64,000 bases of DNA from Methanomassiliicoccales archaeon (lineage in GTDB: Archaea; Thermoplasmatota; Thermoplasmata; RBG-16-68-12; SOIM01), in contig SOIM01000012.1 of NCBI GenBank assembly GCA_004377185.1, positions 1 through 64,000 on the forward strand, in the 5' to 3' direction. The translations under genes were made by a program, and so were the position numbers. The notes under the pieces were generated by a model. That model had not been told where the DNA came from, did not search any database, and saw nothing but the letters and a program-made list of their open reading frames with translations. This document shows positions 40,363-49,024 of the stretch, piece by piece; position 1 is the stretch's first letter, and each line of letters begins with the position of its first letter.

Positions 40363-41493
40363 CTAACCTTCTAGGTGTACAGGTTCGAACACTCTGATTT
40401 GGGCTGCTCCTTCAAACCTCGTGCCGTCTTCCAGACAACAGGCTAGAACCAATTCCACATTCTCGCCCACAAGAAGAATTTCCTCAACCTCCGTCCTATC
40501 GAACTTCACCATCCTTTCCGTGACGCTGTCACCATCATGGTCCACAATATACGACTCTTCAGATCTCACAAAACCGTATTTGGGATCGAGCTCGGGTTTC
40601 AGAACCCCATTCAGGAGGACAGTATCGGCATCTATGTCTTTCGGATCATAGCCAGCTGACAGCCCGATATAGCAGGTAATCCAATCCCCCTTGCTCAGCA
40701 GATTCAGTGCATCAGGGTCGCAATCAATCTCAGCTTCGATTTCGGAAGGTTCTTCAATCTCATACGAGAAGGTCCAGGCTATAGGAATCACCTCTCCCTG
40801 CCACACTGTTCCTATGAGAGCAGTGAAATTCCTTTTAAACTCGACATCGAAAAAGAACTGCTCGTTGTAGAGCTGCCAAGAGTCACTCAGGCCCGCGGTG
40901 ATGGGGTGCTTTATGATTTTCAAAGCTTCGAAATCCCCATTAAACCACCCCTCACCAGGACGGCTTCCATCGCCTCTCGCAGTGGCTCCGAAGACCTCCT
41001 CAAGAGTCGGGTTGCCGAACTGCTTCCAGATTACATCATGGCTTCCTATGAGATTGCCGCCATTTGAGATATAATCCTGTATGCTTTGTTCAATTGTCTG
41101 AGGGAAGTTATGGCTATTGGAGTGTATGAAAACAACGTCATAGTCGCTGAGGATTTCCAGGTCCGAATCGTCCAAGGTCAGAGTTGTAGTCATGTCAGCC
41201 GCGGTCTCAAGGATATTCCTGATTGCGATTCCCCTATCGTAGACATTCGAATACACGAGCGCATCGATTGGGATCTTATTATCTGCAAGATATCGAATTG
41301 CGTTGATAATGGAAAGAGCGATGTTCGGTTCCTCAAGGGATTCCACGTGGTGGGTAGGCATCATGTAGTAGACTTTTCCGCTTTTGTCTCCATTGAAGTC
41401 ACCAGGATTTTTCTCATTCGAAACTGCGATGAATCCAGACAATAAACCTGAGAAGATTGCTCCAACCACTAGGAATACCGCTAGATTTCTCAT
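40363..41493 (-). CDS. Secreted protein: ThuA-like domain + module C
   Basis: ATG 41493 starts a signal peptide (MRNLAVFLVVGAIFSGLLSG) and has GGAGGGAAAG upstream. The track's 41571 start is less likely. The ThuA-like domain (about 30-235 of the mature frame) carries MMPTHHVESLEEPNIA, YDVVFIHSNSHNFP, GGNLIGSHDVIWKQ and KHPITAGLSD. The C-terminal module C (NLLSKGDWITCYIGLSAGYD, YIVDHDGDSVTERMVKFDR) is closely similar to that of 35463-36413. The same module appears behind different N-terminal domains, direct evidence of domain shuffling in this locus. No anchor is visible. Confidence 0.7.
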   Translation of the reverse strand: MRNLAVFLVVGAIFSGLLSGFIAVSNEKNPGDFNGDKSGKVYYMMPTHHVESLEEPNIALSIINAIRYLADNKIPIDALVYSNVYDRGIAIRNILETAADMTTTLTLDDSDLEILSDYDVVFIHSNSHNFPQTIEQSIQDYISNGGNLIGSHDVIWKQFGNPTLEEVFGATARGDGSRPGEGWFNGDFEALKIIKHPITAGLSDSWQLYNEQFFFDVEFKRNFTALIGTVWQGEVIPIAWTFSYEIEEPSEIEAEIDCDPDALNLLSKGDWITCYIGLSAGYDPKDIDADTVLLNGVLKPELDPKYGFVRSEESYIVDHDGDSVTERMVKFDRTEVEEILLVGENVELVLACCLEDGTRFEGAAQIRVFEPVHLEG

Positions 41494-41617
41494 CTTTCCC
41501 TCCTTCTCACATACTCCTCTTAATCTATTCCCACTTGACATATCGATTTGCTCATATTTGGTTTTTGCCAAAGTCTTCTATCATTGCTTCGAAAAGGAGA
41601 GCATTCTCTTACAAAAC

Positions 41618-41626
41618 CCTTAAATC
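41618..41626 (+). promoter_or_regulatory. TATA box, leaderless aminotransferase gene
   Basis: CCTTAAATC is centred about 27 nt before ATG 41650. It decides the start against the track's 41548. Confidence 0.6.
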
Positions 41627-41649
41627 ACCTTCTTGATATCTGCAGCCAG

Positions 41650-42777
41650 ATGACCGAAGATAGAATCAGACTCATCCAGCCCGTTGTCGGCGAGGAGGAG
41701 CTTGCCCTTATCGATGAGGTTCTGAAATCTGGGCACATGACCGAAGGGCCAAAGACCATGGAGTTCGAATCCAAATTCGCGGAATATGTGGGCGCGAAAC
41801 ATGGGATTGCGACCACTTCATGCACGACTGCAATGGAGCTTTCCCTTAGGGTCCTGGGAATTGGAAGAGGGGACGAAGTTATCGTTCCCGATTTCACATA
41901 TCCAGCCACGGCGGACGTTGTAAGGTTTGTGGGTGCTACGCCGGTCTTGGTCGACGTAAGCCCCGAAAGCTACAATGTCGATGCCGAACACATCAAGGAA
42001 GCCATCACCCCACGCTCCAAGTGCGTAATGCCGGTTTCGCTGTTCGGAAATCCCATTGATATTGAACCAATCGAGGACCTTGCGGAAGAGAACGACCTCT
42101 ATGTAGTCGAGGATGCCGCATGTAGCGCTGGAGCAAGACGAGGCCAGAGAAGAACCGGTAGTATGGTGGATCTCACTTGTTTCAGCTTCCATCCGAGAAA
42201 GATCATTACAACGGGGGAGGGTGGAATGGTCACCACCGACTCGGACGAGCTGGCCGAGCTCGCGCGTTCTATCAAGAAGTTCGGCATGACAGCGGGAGCC
42301 GGTGGCATCTCTACCTTCGCTCGCGCCGGTTCTAACTTCAAACTCAGCGATGTACTGGGTGCGATTGGAGTAGTACAGATGAGCAAGATAGATGAGATCA
42401 TCTCTCGGAGACAAGAGCTCGCAGGCAATTACGATGAGCTTCTTGATCGGGTTTCGGGTGTTGTCCCTCCTAAGGTGGATGATGGCGTTAGACATGTCTA
42501 CCAGACCTACGCAGCAAGAATAACTGTCGAGAAAGTAAGAGACAGGCTAATCAGCGATCTCGAAAAGAAGAACATCGAAACTCAGATCGGTACGTACTCT
42601 CTTCACATGCAACCCAGCTTCTCCCCGGTACCTAAGTCAGGTGACCTTGAAACCGCGAGGATGCTGTTTGAGAACCTTCTCGCATTCCCGTTATCACATT
42701 ACATGACGGAAGAGGACCAGGAGTTTGTTGTGACCTCCTTCAAAGAACTTCTTGAGAAAAACCAAGCGAATGGCTGA
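41650..42777 (+). CDS. DegT/DnrJ/EryC1-family sugar aminotransferase
   Basis: ATG 41650 (MTEDRIRLIQPVVGEEELAL) fits the TATA box. PLP-fold motifs are TTSCTTAMELSLRVLGIGRG, DEVIVPDFTYPATADV, VVEDAACSAGA and the Schiff-base lysine in FSFHPRKIITTGEGGM. These enzymes transfer an amino group from Glu to a keto-sugar nucleotide, giving amino sugars for surface glycans. The closest logic is a perosamine- or GlcNAc3N-type aminotransferase, but the sugar cannot be told from sequence alone. The next gene is a truncated epimerase starting three bases after the stop, so its pathway partner has been lost here. Confidence 0.85.
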   Translation: MTEDRIRLIQPVVGEEELALIDEVLKSGHMTEGPKTMEFESKFAEYVGAKHGIATTSCTTAMELSLRVLGIGRGDEVIVPDFTYPATADVVRFVGATPVLVDVSPESYNVDAEHIKEAITPRSKCVMPVSLFGNPIDIEPIEDLAEENDLYVVEDAACSAGARRGQRRTGSMVDLTCFSFHPRKIITTGEGGMVTTDSDELAELARSIKKFGMTAGAGGISTFARAGSNFKLSDVLGAIGVVQMSKIDEIISRRQELAGNYDELLDRVSGVVPPKVDDGVRHVYQTYAARITVEKVRDRLISDLEKKNIETQIGTYSLHMQPSFSPVPKSGDLETARMLFENLLAFPLSHYMTEEDQEFVVTSFKELLEKNQANG

Positions 42778-42779
42778 AC

Positions 42780-42940
42780 ATGAAGATTGCCGTTTTTTGT
42801 GCAACCGGCTTCATAGGCCAGAACATCGTCGAGAAACTGAAGTCCGAAGGCCAGGATTTCATTTCAACGGACTTCGCGGATTCTCCTTCTGAAGAAGAAA
42901 TCGATTACAGAAGGGTGGACATACTCAGATTCCTCGGAAG
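42780..42940 (+). pseudogene. Truncated NAD-dependent epimerase (N-terminal 52 residues)
   Basis: MKIAVFCATGFIGQNIVEKL is the start of an SDR sugar epimerase or dehydratase (normally GATGFIG, here C for G), and the frame continues through DFADSPSEEEIDYRRVDIL. After about 42940 the sequence changes to IS6-like transposase remnant, so the catalytic domain is gone. It directly follows the aminotransferase, which suggests an original two-gene sugar operon. Confidence 0.75.
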
Positions 42941-43031
42941 AGCAGTGAGATACCGTAGTAGCAAGCCACGCACGCCATAGATAGGGGCCAAAGGTGCAAT
43001 TGGGCATTGCAAGATATGGATTGAATTTGAG
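42941..43031 (+). mobile_element. IS6-like transposase remnant
   Basis: GTGAGATACCGTAGTAGCAA, then GGGCATTGCAAGATATGGAT, aligns with 11611-11700 of the transposase pseudogene (ATGAGATACTGCAGGAACAA, then GGGCATTGCAGAGATATGGA). Only about 90 bp remain, joined to the truncated epimerase. Confidence 0.65.
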
Positions 43032-43044
43032 ATATTCTGATAAC

Positions 43045-43473
43045 CTAGATTTGTGCCGGTCCTTTTCTATCGATTCTTTTCAAGAACCTGGCGGGTGTTC
43101 CTACCCATATTTCATTTGGGGGGATGTCCCTATTAACAAAGCTATTTGCCCCAACAATAGTCCCACTTCCAATTCTCACACCAGGCATTATGACGGTGTT
43201 ACTACCTACTTTGCAGTCTTTCTCTAAAACAACCTTACCCTCCTTTTCATCAATTGAGGAGTAACTTATTATGGTGCACCCAAAACCTATTCTGACATTG
43301 TCATCAATCCTAACACCTTTCATTGCATCGATTACTGTGAATGAACCTATCTGAACGTTTCTTCCCAAGACAAGATTCTCGGGATATAGAACCCGCCAAT
43401 ACCACTGGGTTAGGCCCCTTTCGTCATATTTCGGCCCAACCCATTCTCTCTCCTTTCCAGATTCTTTCCCCAT
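43045..43473 (-). CDS. Hexapeptide-repeat acyltransferase
   Basis: A protein of 142 residues consisting almost entirely of a left-handed beta-helix (LGRNVQIGSFTVIDAMKGVR, DDNVRIGFGCTIISY, KDCKVGSNTVIMPGVRIGSG, TIVGANSFVNRDI) and the closing WVGTPARFLK. It likely transfers an acetyl or similar group from acyl-CoA to an amino sugar nucleotide. It sits downstream of a sugar aminotransferase and a 4,6-dehydratase on the same strand, the gene set of diacetamido-sugar synthesis (PglF/E/D logic). The N-terminal nucleotide-binding domain of PglD is missing. ATG 43473 has GGTGGTATGA upstream. Confidence 0.8.
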   Translation of the reverse strand: MGKESGKEREWVGPKYDERGLTQWYWRVLYPENLVLGRNVQIGSFTVIDAMKGVRIDDNVRIGFGCTIISYSSIDEKEGKVVLEKDCKVGSNTVIMPGVRIGSGTIVGANSFVNRDIPPNEIWVGTPARFLKRIDRKGPAQI

Positions 43474-43621
43474 TCATACCACCCATATTCTTTCGAAGGA
43501 GGGTACTCTTCTGGTGTGATAGTCTTCCAAACTGCAGAAGACTGAATGTTTCGACCTTCTCAGAAACTTTGTATGAGCACAGCATTTCAGACAACTCTCC
43601 TATGCCTTTTGATCTTACTCC

Positions 43622-44818
43622 TCATCTTTTATAGTACTCTAATATCTTTTGGACAGAAATTGCCACGTCGTCGAGGTCATCTTTCTTCAACGTCGGATAG
43701 AGAGGGAGAGAAACTAGTCTCTCATAGGCCCATTCTGTAACAGGGAAGTCCTCCCTCTTGAAGTTGTATGTCTTTCGATAGAAGGGATGCCTGTATACGG
43801 GAATAAAGTGGACGCTTACACCCACATTCTCGCTCAGCATTGCTTTGACGAATTCATCCCGGTTGATAGTGAGATTTTCGACATCAATCAAGATCGGATA
43901 GAGATGCCAGACTAGCTCCGCGTCTTTTGTCGACCGTGGAATCTCGACCTCTGAGATCCTCTTAAGTTTGTTGTTGAGATATTGTGCCATTTCCCGTCTT
44001 TTGGCATTGAATCCCTCAAGTTTTCGGAGCTGGACCAAACCCAAAGCCGCCTGCACATCCGTCATGTTGTACTTCTGCCCAGCGTACTTCACTTCATAAT
44101 ACCAACTCTCTCCTTTGTCATATCGTTTCCACGCATCACGGTCCATTCCGTGTAGGCGTAACATTCGTATCTTATCTGCAATATCTCCGCGATCTGCAGT
44201 AACCATTCCCCCCTCGCCAGTCGTCATGTTCTTCGTGGCATAAAAGCTGAACGAAGTCGTTGTTCCAATAGTTCCAATTCTCTTTCTTGCATATTTGGCC
44301 CCAACCGCATGGGCAGCGTCTTCAAATATTTCGATGCCTCTCTCATCAGCGATTCTCATGATTCTTTTCATGTCACACGGATTTCCAGCGTAGTGAACTG
44401 GCATAATTGCCTTGGTTTTGTCACTCACTGATTCGAGAATCTTGTCAGGGTCGATGTTCAAAGTTTCCTTTTCGATGTCTGCAAATATCGGCGACGCACC
44501 AACATTGACGATCACATTGGCTGTAGAGGCGAAAGTCAATGGGCTGGTTATCACTTCATCGCCTTTGCCAATGTTCAAGGCTAAAAGAGATAGATGAAGA
44601 CCTGCCGTACACGAATTGACTGCGACCGCTTCATTGCATCCAATGTAGTTCTTGAACTGTCTTTCGAATTCGACCACCTTTGGTCCAGAGGTCAACCATC
44701 CTGATCGGATGACCTCAGAGACTTCATCTATTTCTTCTTCTGAAATGGAAGGTCGACAGTATTGCAGGAAAGTCTCTCTTACAGGCTTTCCTCCAGCAAT
44801 TGCTGGTTTTTCCGCCAC
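43622..44818 (-). CDS. PLP-dependent sugar-nucleotide aminotransferase (PglE-like)
   Basis: GTG 44818 (AEKPAIAGGKPVRETFLQYC) has GGTGAGGAC upstream and avoids overlap with the dehydratase, unlike the track's 44857. It shows SGWLTSGPKVVEFERQF, VNSCTAGLHLSLLALNIGKG, TSPLTFASTANVI, EDAAHAVGA and the lysine in SFYATKNMTTGEGGM. This is the family that aminates UDP-4-keto-6-deoxy sugars. The substrate is probably the product of the adjacent 4,6-dehydratase, giving a 4-amino sugar for the acyltransferase downstream. It starts 5 bp after the dehydratase stop. Confidence 0.88.
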   Translation of the reverse strand: MAEKPAIAGGKPVRETFLQYCRPSISEEEIDEVSEVIRSGWLTSGPKVVEFERQFKNYIGCNEAVAVNSCTAGLHLSLLALNIGKGDEVITSPLTFASTANVIVNVGASPIFADIEKETLNIDPDKILESVSDKTKAIMPVHYAGNPCDMKRIMRIADERGIEIFEDAAHAVGAKYARKRIGTIGTTTSFSFYATKNMTTGEGGMVTADRGDIADKIRMLRLHGMDRDAWKRYDKGESWYYEVKYAGQKYNMTDVQAALGLVQLRKLEGFNAKRREMAQYLNNKLKRISEVEIPRSTKDAELVWHLYPILIDVENLTINRDEFVKAMLSENVGVSVHFIPVYRHPFYRKTYNFKREDFPVTEWAYERLVSLPLYPTLKKDDLDDVAISVQKILEYYKR

Positions 44819-44822
44819 GTCC

Positions 44823-46277
44823 TCACCCGCCCTGCTGCCGTCTATATGTGGGCACAATCTCTCCGATTTCTCTTAGAATACCCTCACGGTCAAGATCTTC
44901 AGCTAGTTTGAAAAGATTGGGAAGTCTGGTCTCTAATAATTCCTTGTTCACCTTTTCTGCTCTTGCAAGAAAGATCCGTTGGTTCCTTGTTTCAATTAAG
45001 TTCTCTCTTTCCGTGAATAGTTCCTCGCGGAGCTTTTCCCCCGGTCGAATCCCTACAAACTCAATGCTGATATCCGTTTCTGGATCTAACTGAGAAAGTC
45101 TAATCATATCCTGTGCTAGGTCAACTATCTTCACAGGTTCACCCATGTCAAGAACGAATATCTCGTCTCCGTTTCCCATACTTCCGGCCTGGATAACCAA
45201 TTGAGCCGCTTCTGGCACAGTCATGAAATAGCGAATCATATCAGGATGCGTTATCGTAATCGGGCCACCTCTGGAGATTTGCTTCTTGAAAATCGGCACC
45301 ACACTTCCCCTGCTACCCAATACGTTTCCGAATCTTACGATTACAAAGCGTGTTCCTCTCTCCCCAGAAAGATTCCCAATGATCATTTCCGCAATGCGTT
45401 TTGAGACACCCATTACACTTGTGGGGTTCACTGCTTTGTCAGATGAAATGAAGACAAATCTCTCGATTCCGAACTTCCTCGATACTTCCGCTACATTCTT
45501 TGTCCCAAGGACATTCGTAAGAACGGCTTCCTCCGGGAATCTCTCCATCATTGGAACATGCTTGTATGCCGCGGCATGGAATACCACGTTGGGTTTGAAA
45601 TCTTCAAAGACCTGTTCAATCTTCTCTGTGTTACGTATGTCACATAGCACGATTTCCAACCTACTGTTTGGATGGCGCTGAGACAATTCAAGCTCCAATT
45701 CAAAAAGATTTGTCTCCTCATTGTCCAAAGCGATCAGTATCCTTGGCTTGAGGTCGGAAATTTGACGGCAGAGCTCAGATCCAATTGACCCAGCCGCCCC
45801 AGTCACCAACACACCTTTATCCGCGATATGTTCCTTTGTGGCTTTCAAATCTGATACTATTGGTTTTCTTTTGAGCAGATCTTCCACTTGAACTTCACGC
45901 ATCCTGCTGACTTTCACTTTGTCACTCAGGATTTCGAAGATTCCTGGTACGATTTTGAACTCAACCTCGGCCTCCTCGCATTTTTTGACGATTCGGCGAA
46001 TCACCTTTCCTGGTGCAGAAGGAATACAGATTAACACTCTCTCTATGTTGAGATTCTTGGTTACGACTGGAATTTCAGCGATTTCTCCTAAAATGGGTTT
46101 GTTGAAGATGTGCTTTCCCAGCTTGTCGGGATCATCGTCAACAAATCCTACCAACGACAATCCAAGGGCATGATGCTCTTGGATTTCGCGAGCTACCATC
46201 GTGCCAGCCTCGCCCGCACCAGCAATGAGCACTCTAGGCTTCCTTTTACCTGGATCCTTCTTGATGAGTCTTACCAT
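44823..46277 (-). CDS. Soluble UDP-sugar 4,6-dehydratase (PglF/CapD-type)
   Basis: ATG 46277 (MVRLIKKDPGKRKPRVLIAG) has GGGAGG upstream. An N-terminal CoA-binding-like Rossmann domain (RVLIAGAGEAGTMVAREIQE) precedes the SDR domain with VLVTGAAGSIGSELCRQI, FISSDKAVNPTSVMGVSKR and IRPGEKLREELF. The SDR Tyr is replaced by Met (SVMGVSKR), as in PglF/CapD inverting or retaining dehydratases. The four TM helices that normally begin this family are missing, so the enzyme is soluble. It makes a UDP-4-keto-6-deoxy sugar from UDP-GlcNAc (most likely). Confidence 0.9.
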   Translation of the reverse strand: MVRLIKKDPGKRKPRVLIAGAGEAGTMVAREIQEHHALGLSLVGFVDDDPDKLGKHIFNKPILGEIAEIPVVTKNLNIERVLICIPSAPGKVIRRIVKKCEEAEVEFKIVPGIFEILSDKVKVSRMREVQVEDLLKRKPIVSDLKATKEHIADKGVLVTGAAGSIGSELCRQISDLKPRILIALDNEETNLFELELELSQRHPNSRLEIVLCDIRNTEKIEQVFEDFKPNVVFHAAAYKHVPMMERFPEEAVLTNVLGTKNVAEVSRKFGIERFVFISSDKAVNPTSVMGVSKRIAEMIIGNLSGERGTRFVIVRFGNVLGSRGSVVPIFKKQISRGGPITITHPDMIRYFMTVPEAAQLVIQAGSMGNGDEIFVLDMGEPVKIVDLAQDMIRLSQLDPETDISIEFVGIRPGEKLREELFTERENLIETRNQRIFLARAEKVNKELLETRLPNLFKLAEDLDREGILREIGEIVPTYRRQQGG

Positions 46278-46435
46278 TTGGCCTCCCACGAGAGAATCTT
46301 TCCCCAGTTAGGAGATTTGTCCATCTCCTTCAGATTGCATTCCTTGCTAAGAGATTTGCAGATATCGAGGACCAATTCATTATCGAAATCAACCATTGTC
46401 CTCTCGATCAATCCCCGAAATAGTCGCATTTGCAT
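46271..46435 (-). CDS. Small ORF, 54 aa, coupled to the dehydratase gene
   Basis: MQMRLFRGLIERTMVDFDNE with a C-terminus KSPNWGKILSWEAKW. Its stop overlaps the dehydratase start (ATGGTAA), as expected for translational coupling. The frame is open a little further upstream, to the edge of the IS6-like remnant at 46500, so this may be the 3' end of a gene cut by the element. Not in the ORF track (below 60 aa). Function unknown. Confidence 0.4.
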   Translation of the reverse strand: MQMRLFRGLIERTMVDFDNELVLDICKSLSKECNLKEMDKSPNWGKILSWEAKW

Positions 46436-46499
46436 CGACACAGTTCCAAATCTGTTCTTGCTCTTTCTATTGGATATTCCTGGTTCGATATCATAGGCA

Positions 46500-47143
46500 A
46501 AACGAACAACGGTATATTAAAAACTGTCGTTGATGTATGTCGAGAGTGTCAACTTGACGCCTCCATGAGTTGCATATGGCTGTGAACGCCAGCAACCAGG
46601 AATATGTGGTTCTCATTGTACTGTGATGAGGGTACCTGTTCCAAAATCTCTTGGTTTTGCGTTTGACTGTGCCAAGCACTGCTATGTGGGATTTCTGTCT
46701 CCGAATGTTTTATGTCTTTGCTTCAGCCCACATCTCTGTGGAGCCCACGGATACTATGGCCCTCTGTCTTTCAGTACGAGTGGTTTGTTCTTGCAGCCTT
46801 TCATCATTCCCTGAGGAATGTCAGTGTGTCCAATCCACTCCTTGCTGGAGAGAGACAAACAGCCAGAGTCTCTCTTGTGTCTGTCTATGGCTGCCCAGAG
46901 GTACATCCACCTGTTATCGATTTTCGTCTTTGTCTCATCCATGGCTATCACCTTTCTGTGCTTCTTCCTCAGTTCAGGAATCGCCTTCCTGAACTTTTCA
47001 ATCTGAATGCGCCTCCAGATATCACAACTCCAATATTGTCCTCTGCAGACGACCCCACAGTCCCTTGCAGAAAGGTTGCATTTTGCACAGACTATCCTGA
47101 CAAAGGCATTTTGGTGGTGATTCGCTATTGTGCGGGAGTGCAA
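46500..47143 (-). pseudogene. IS6-like transposase, multiply disrupted
   Basis: On the minus strand the order of motifs is that of the copy at 11228-11876: a Cys-containing N-terminus (FVRIVCAKCNLSARDCG), VIAMDETKTKIDNRWMYLWA, KNKPLVLKDRGP, then a TAG, then YPWAPQRCGLKQRHKTFGDR, a further TAG, a frameshift and KRFWNRYPHHS. At least two nonsense codons and one frameshift kill it. It lies between the dehydratase side and the GT-C-like gene. It may have removed the 5' part of the gene now left as the 54-aa ORF. Confidence 0.75.
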
Positions 47144-47230
47144 CCATCTCTTGGAACGACCACAACACTGTGAGAGCCCAGGATCACATGTATCTCAATA
47201 GCCTCGAGGAAGATTCCCTAAAAAGCATGA

Positions 47231-47238
47231 TATAATAA
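47231..47238 (+). promoter_or_regulatory. TATA-like element before the GT-C-like gene
   Basis: TATAATAA. It is only 13 nt before ATG 47244, so transcription may start near 47258 and the internal ATG 47289 (MNGNLGITIG) may be the real start. Confidence 0.4.
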
Positions 47239-47243
47239 ATATA

Positions 47244-48836
47244 ATGCGATTATTGGCCGGCCTCAAAGCCCATCAATTGGCGAAAAGAATGAATGGAAAT
47301 CTGGGAATCACAATCGGCTTGCTGATACTCTCAGTAGCAATAGCTTTCTTCGTTCGGGTTGGTTTCAGACTACGTTATCCCAAATCGTCAGGAAGCGATA
47401 TGTGGTACCACCTCTATGCATCGGAGGAGATAAGAAAAAACCGATTTAGAATACCACGCAGATTGAGCAAATTCAGTCTTGATACATCTTTTGATATGCC
47501 TCCCCTTGTATACATAATTCTCGCACTGCTTCCCAAGCGATTGAGAGAAAGGGATTATGTTTTTGGACCCCTCGCCGACTCAATACAGTCCATCGCGGTC
47601 TTCCTTGTGTCTCTGTGGATTTCCGGCAGTTCCTACATAGCGTTTCTCTCTGCTTTTTGTTTTGCTCTGACACCAGCTCTGTTGAAGGCCGATGCTAGGG
47701 TCTTTTTCTTGAGTCCCAGACCCTGGGCGGAGCTTTTTGCATCTATCTCGCTATTGTTTGCAGTATTATTCTATCATGAACACACCCTGGCATTGGGCTT
47801 TCTGTCTGTACTGTTCGGTTCTTTCGTATTGCTTACTAGCAGATTTGGACCCCAGGCAATCTTCTTTTTGTCATTGGGACTCACAGTTGCCCTCCTGGCG
47901 TGGGAATTCCTTCTGTTGTTGTGCTTTGCTTTCTTGCTAGCAGTCTTGCTATCCAAGGGTTATTATTTGAGGGTTTTGCGCAGACATATTGGGCACACGA
48001 ATTTCTTTCGAACAACACTCGTAGAGAGATACAGCGGAACAACTCAAGTGACTGGCTGGAAAGATATCAAGTTGGCCCTGGTTGAGAGGAAAAATGTGAT
48101 TAACATATTCGCAAGAAATCCAATAATCAGCTGTCTGGCTTTCACACCTCTACTCCCCCTTCTATGGGTCGTAGCTGTTGTTGACTTTTCGCCCCTCCTA
48201 TCTAGTCCGATACTTCTCACTTTTTTTGTCTGGGCTAATGTTGCATTTGCAGTTGTTGCACTCATATCTACTCGTCAACTCAGGTTTTTGGGTGAAGCTG
48301 AGAGGTATCAGAATTATGCCATGCTGCCAATTTGCGTGATTGCCCCAATTATCTTGGAAAGCATTGGTGCAGCAGTACTATGGTTTCTTTTTTCTTTTGT
48401 ACTTCTGTACTCCGTTCTTTTGATACGCAAGAGCTACTCATTGGCCTTTCGTTGTTTTGGTGCTACACGTAAGGAAGAAAGGCTCTCTGATGAACTCTTC
48501 TCTTTTCTGAATCAGATTCCAAGCGAGAAGATCCTCTGTATTCCCTTCAACGTGTCTACCGAAGTATCATACAAAACTCATCACACGACAGTGTATTGGG
48601 GTGGTTATCCCTTGACGGGGAACTTCACTTCCGAGGACTTAGAGGAGGTTTTTGATGAGCTCCCTTATCCGAAAAAGGACATCGCTAGGCTATGCAGGAA
48701 ATTCAGCGCGACACTTGCCCTTTTTTCAAAACGGTCGATGGGCGAGATACCTCTGTCCTATTATGTGTTGGATGGCCTTGAGAAGGTCTTTGAGAATGAG
48801 GGTTTTGATGCATATAGAATGAGAAAGAACGGCTAA
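47244..48836 (+). CDS. Multi-TM GT-C-like membrane protein
   Basis: About ten to twelve TM helices. After the first TM the segment SSGSDMWYHLYASEEIRKN resembles the first extracytoplasmic loop of GT-C glycosyltransferases and oligosaccharyltransferase-like proteins, where an acidic residue and a His/Arg pair contact the lipid-linked donor. The C-terminal soluble part (SDELFSFLNQIPSEKILCIP, VYWGGYPLTGNF) is also typical. It probably transfers a sugar from polyprenyl phosphate on the outer face or polymerises units. The start is uncertain (47244 or 47289). It stands between two decayed insertion sequences. Confidence 0.6.
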   Translation: MRLLAGLKAHQLAKRMNGNLGITIGLLILSVAIAFFVRVGFRLRYPKSSGSDMWYHLYASEEIRKNRFRIPRRLSKFSLDTSFDMPPLVYIILALLPKRLRERDYVFGPLADSIQSIAVFLVSLWISGSSYIAFLSAFCFALTPALLKADARVFFLSPRPWAELFASISLLFAVLFYHEHTLALGFLSVLFGSFVLLTSRFGPQAIFFLSLGLTVALLAWEFLLLLCFAFLLAVLLSKGYYLRVLRRHIGHTNFFRTTLVERYSGTTQVTGWKDIKLALVERKNVINIFARNPIISCLAFTPLLPLLWVVAVVDFSPLLSSPILLTFFVWANVAFAVVALISTRQLRFLGEAERYQNYAMLPICVIAPIILESIGAAVLWFLFSFVLLYSVLLIRKSYSLAFRCFGATRKEERLSDELFSFLNQIPSEKILCIPFNVSTEVSYKTHHTTVYWGGYPLTGNFTSEDLEEVFDELPYPKKDIARLCRKFSATLALFSKRSMGEIPLSYYVLDGLEKVFENEGFDAYRMRKNG

Positions 48837-49024
48837 TAGTGACTTCCCTCTTGGCCTATATCGCGAACCTTTTTTTGCAAGAACCAACTGTGCTGAATAG
48901 TTCTGAATTAAGAGAGTGGCATACTCCCTGCGCCGTGCGACGCAGGAATGGGAAGCATGCCGCGGGATTGGATAACTGAAACCGACAAGAGGGACCACTA
49001 AAACCAACGAGAATCTTGTCAGGA
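48837..49024 (+). other. Intergenic, no gene seen
   Basis: Nothing recognisable. It may include the left end of the adjacent IS5-like remnant. Confidence 0.4.
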
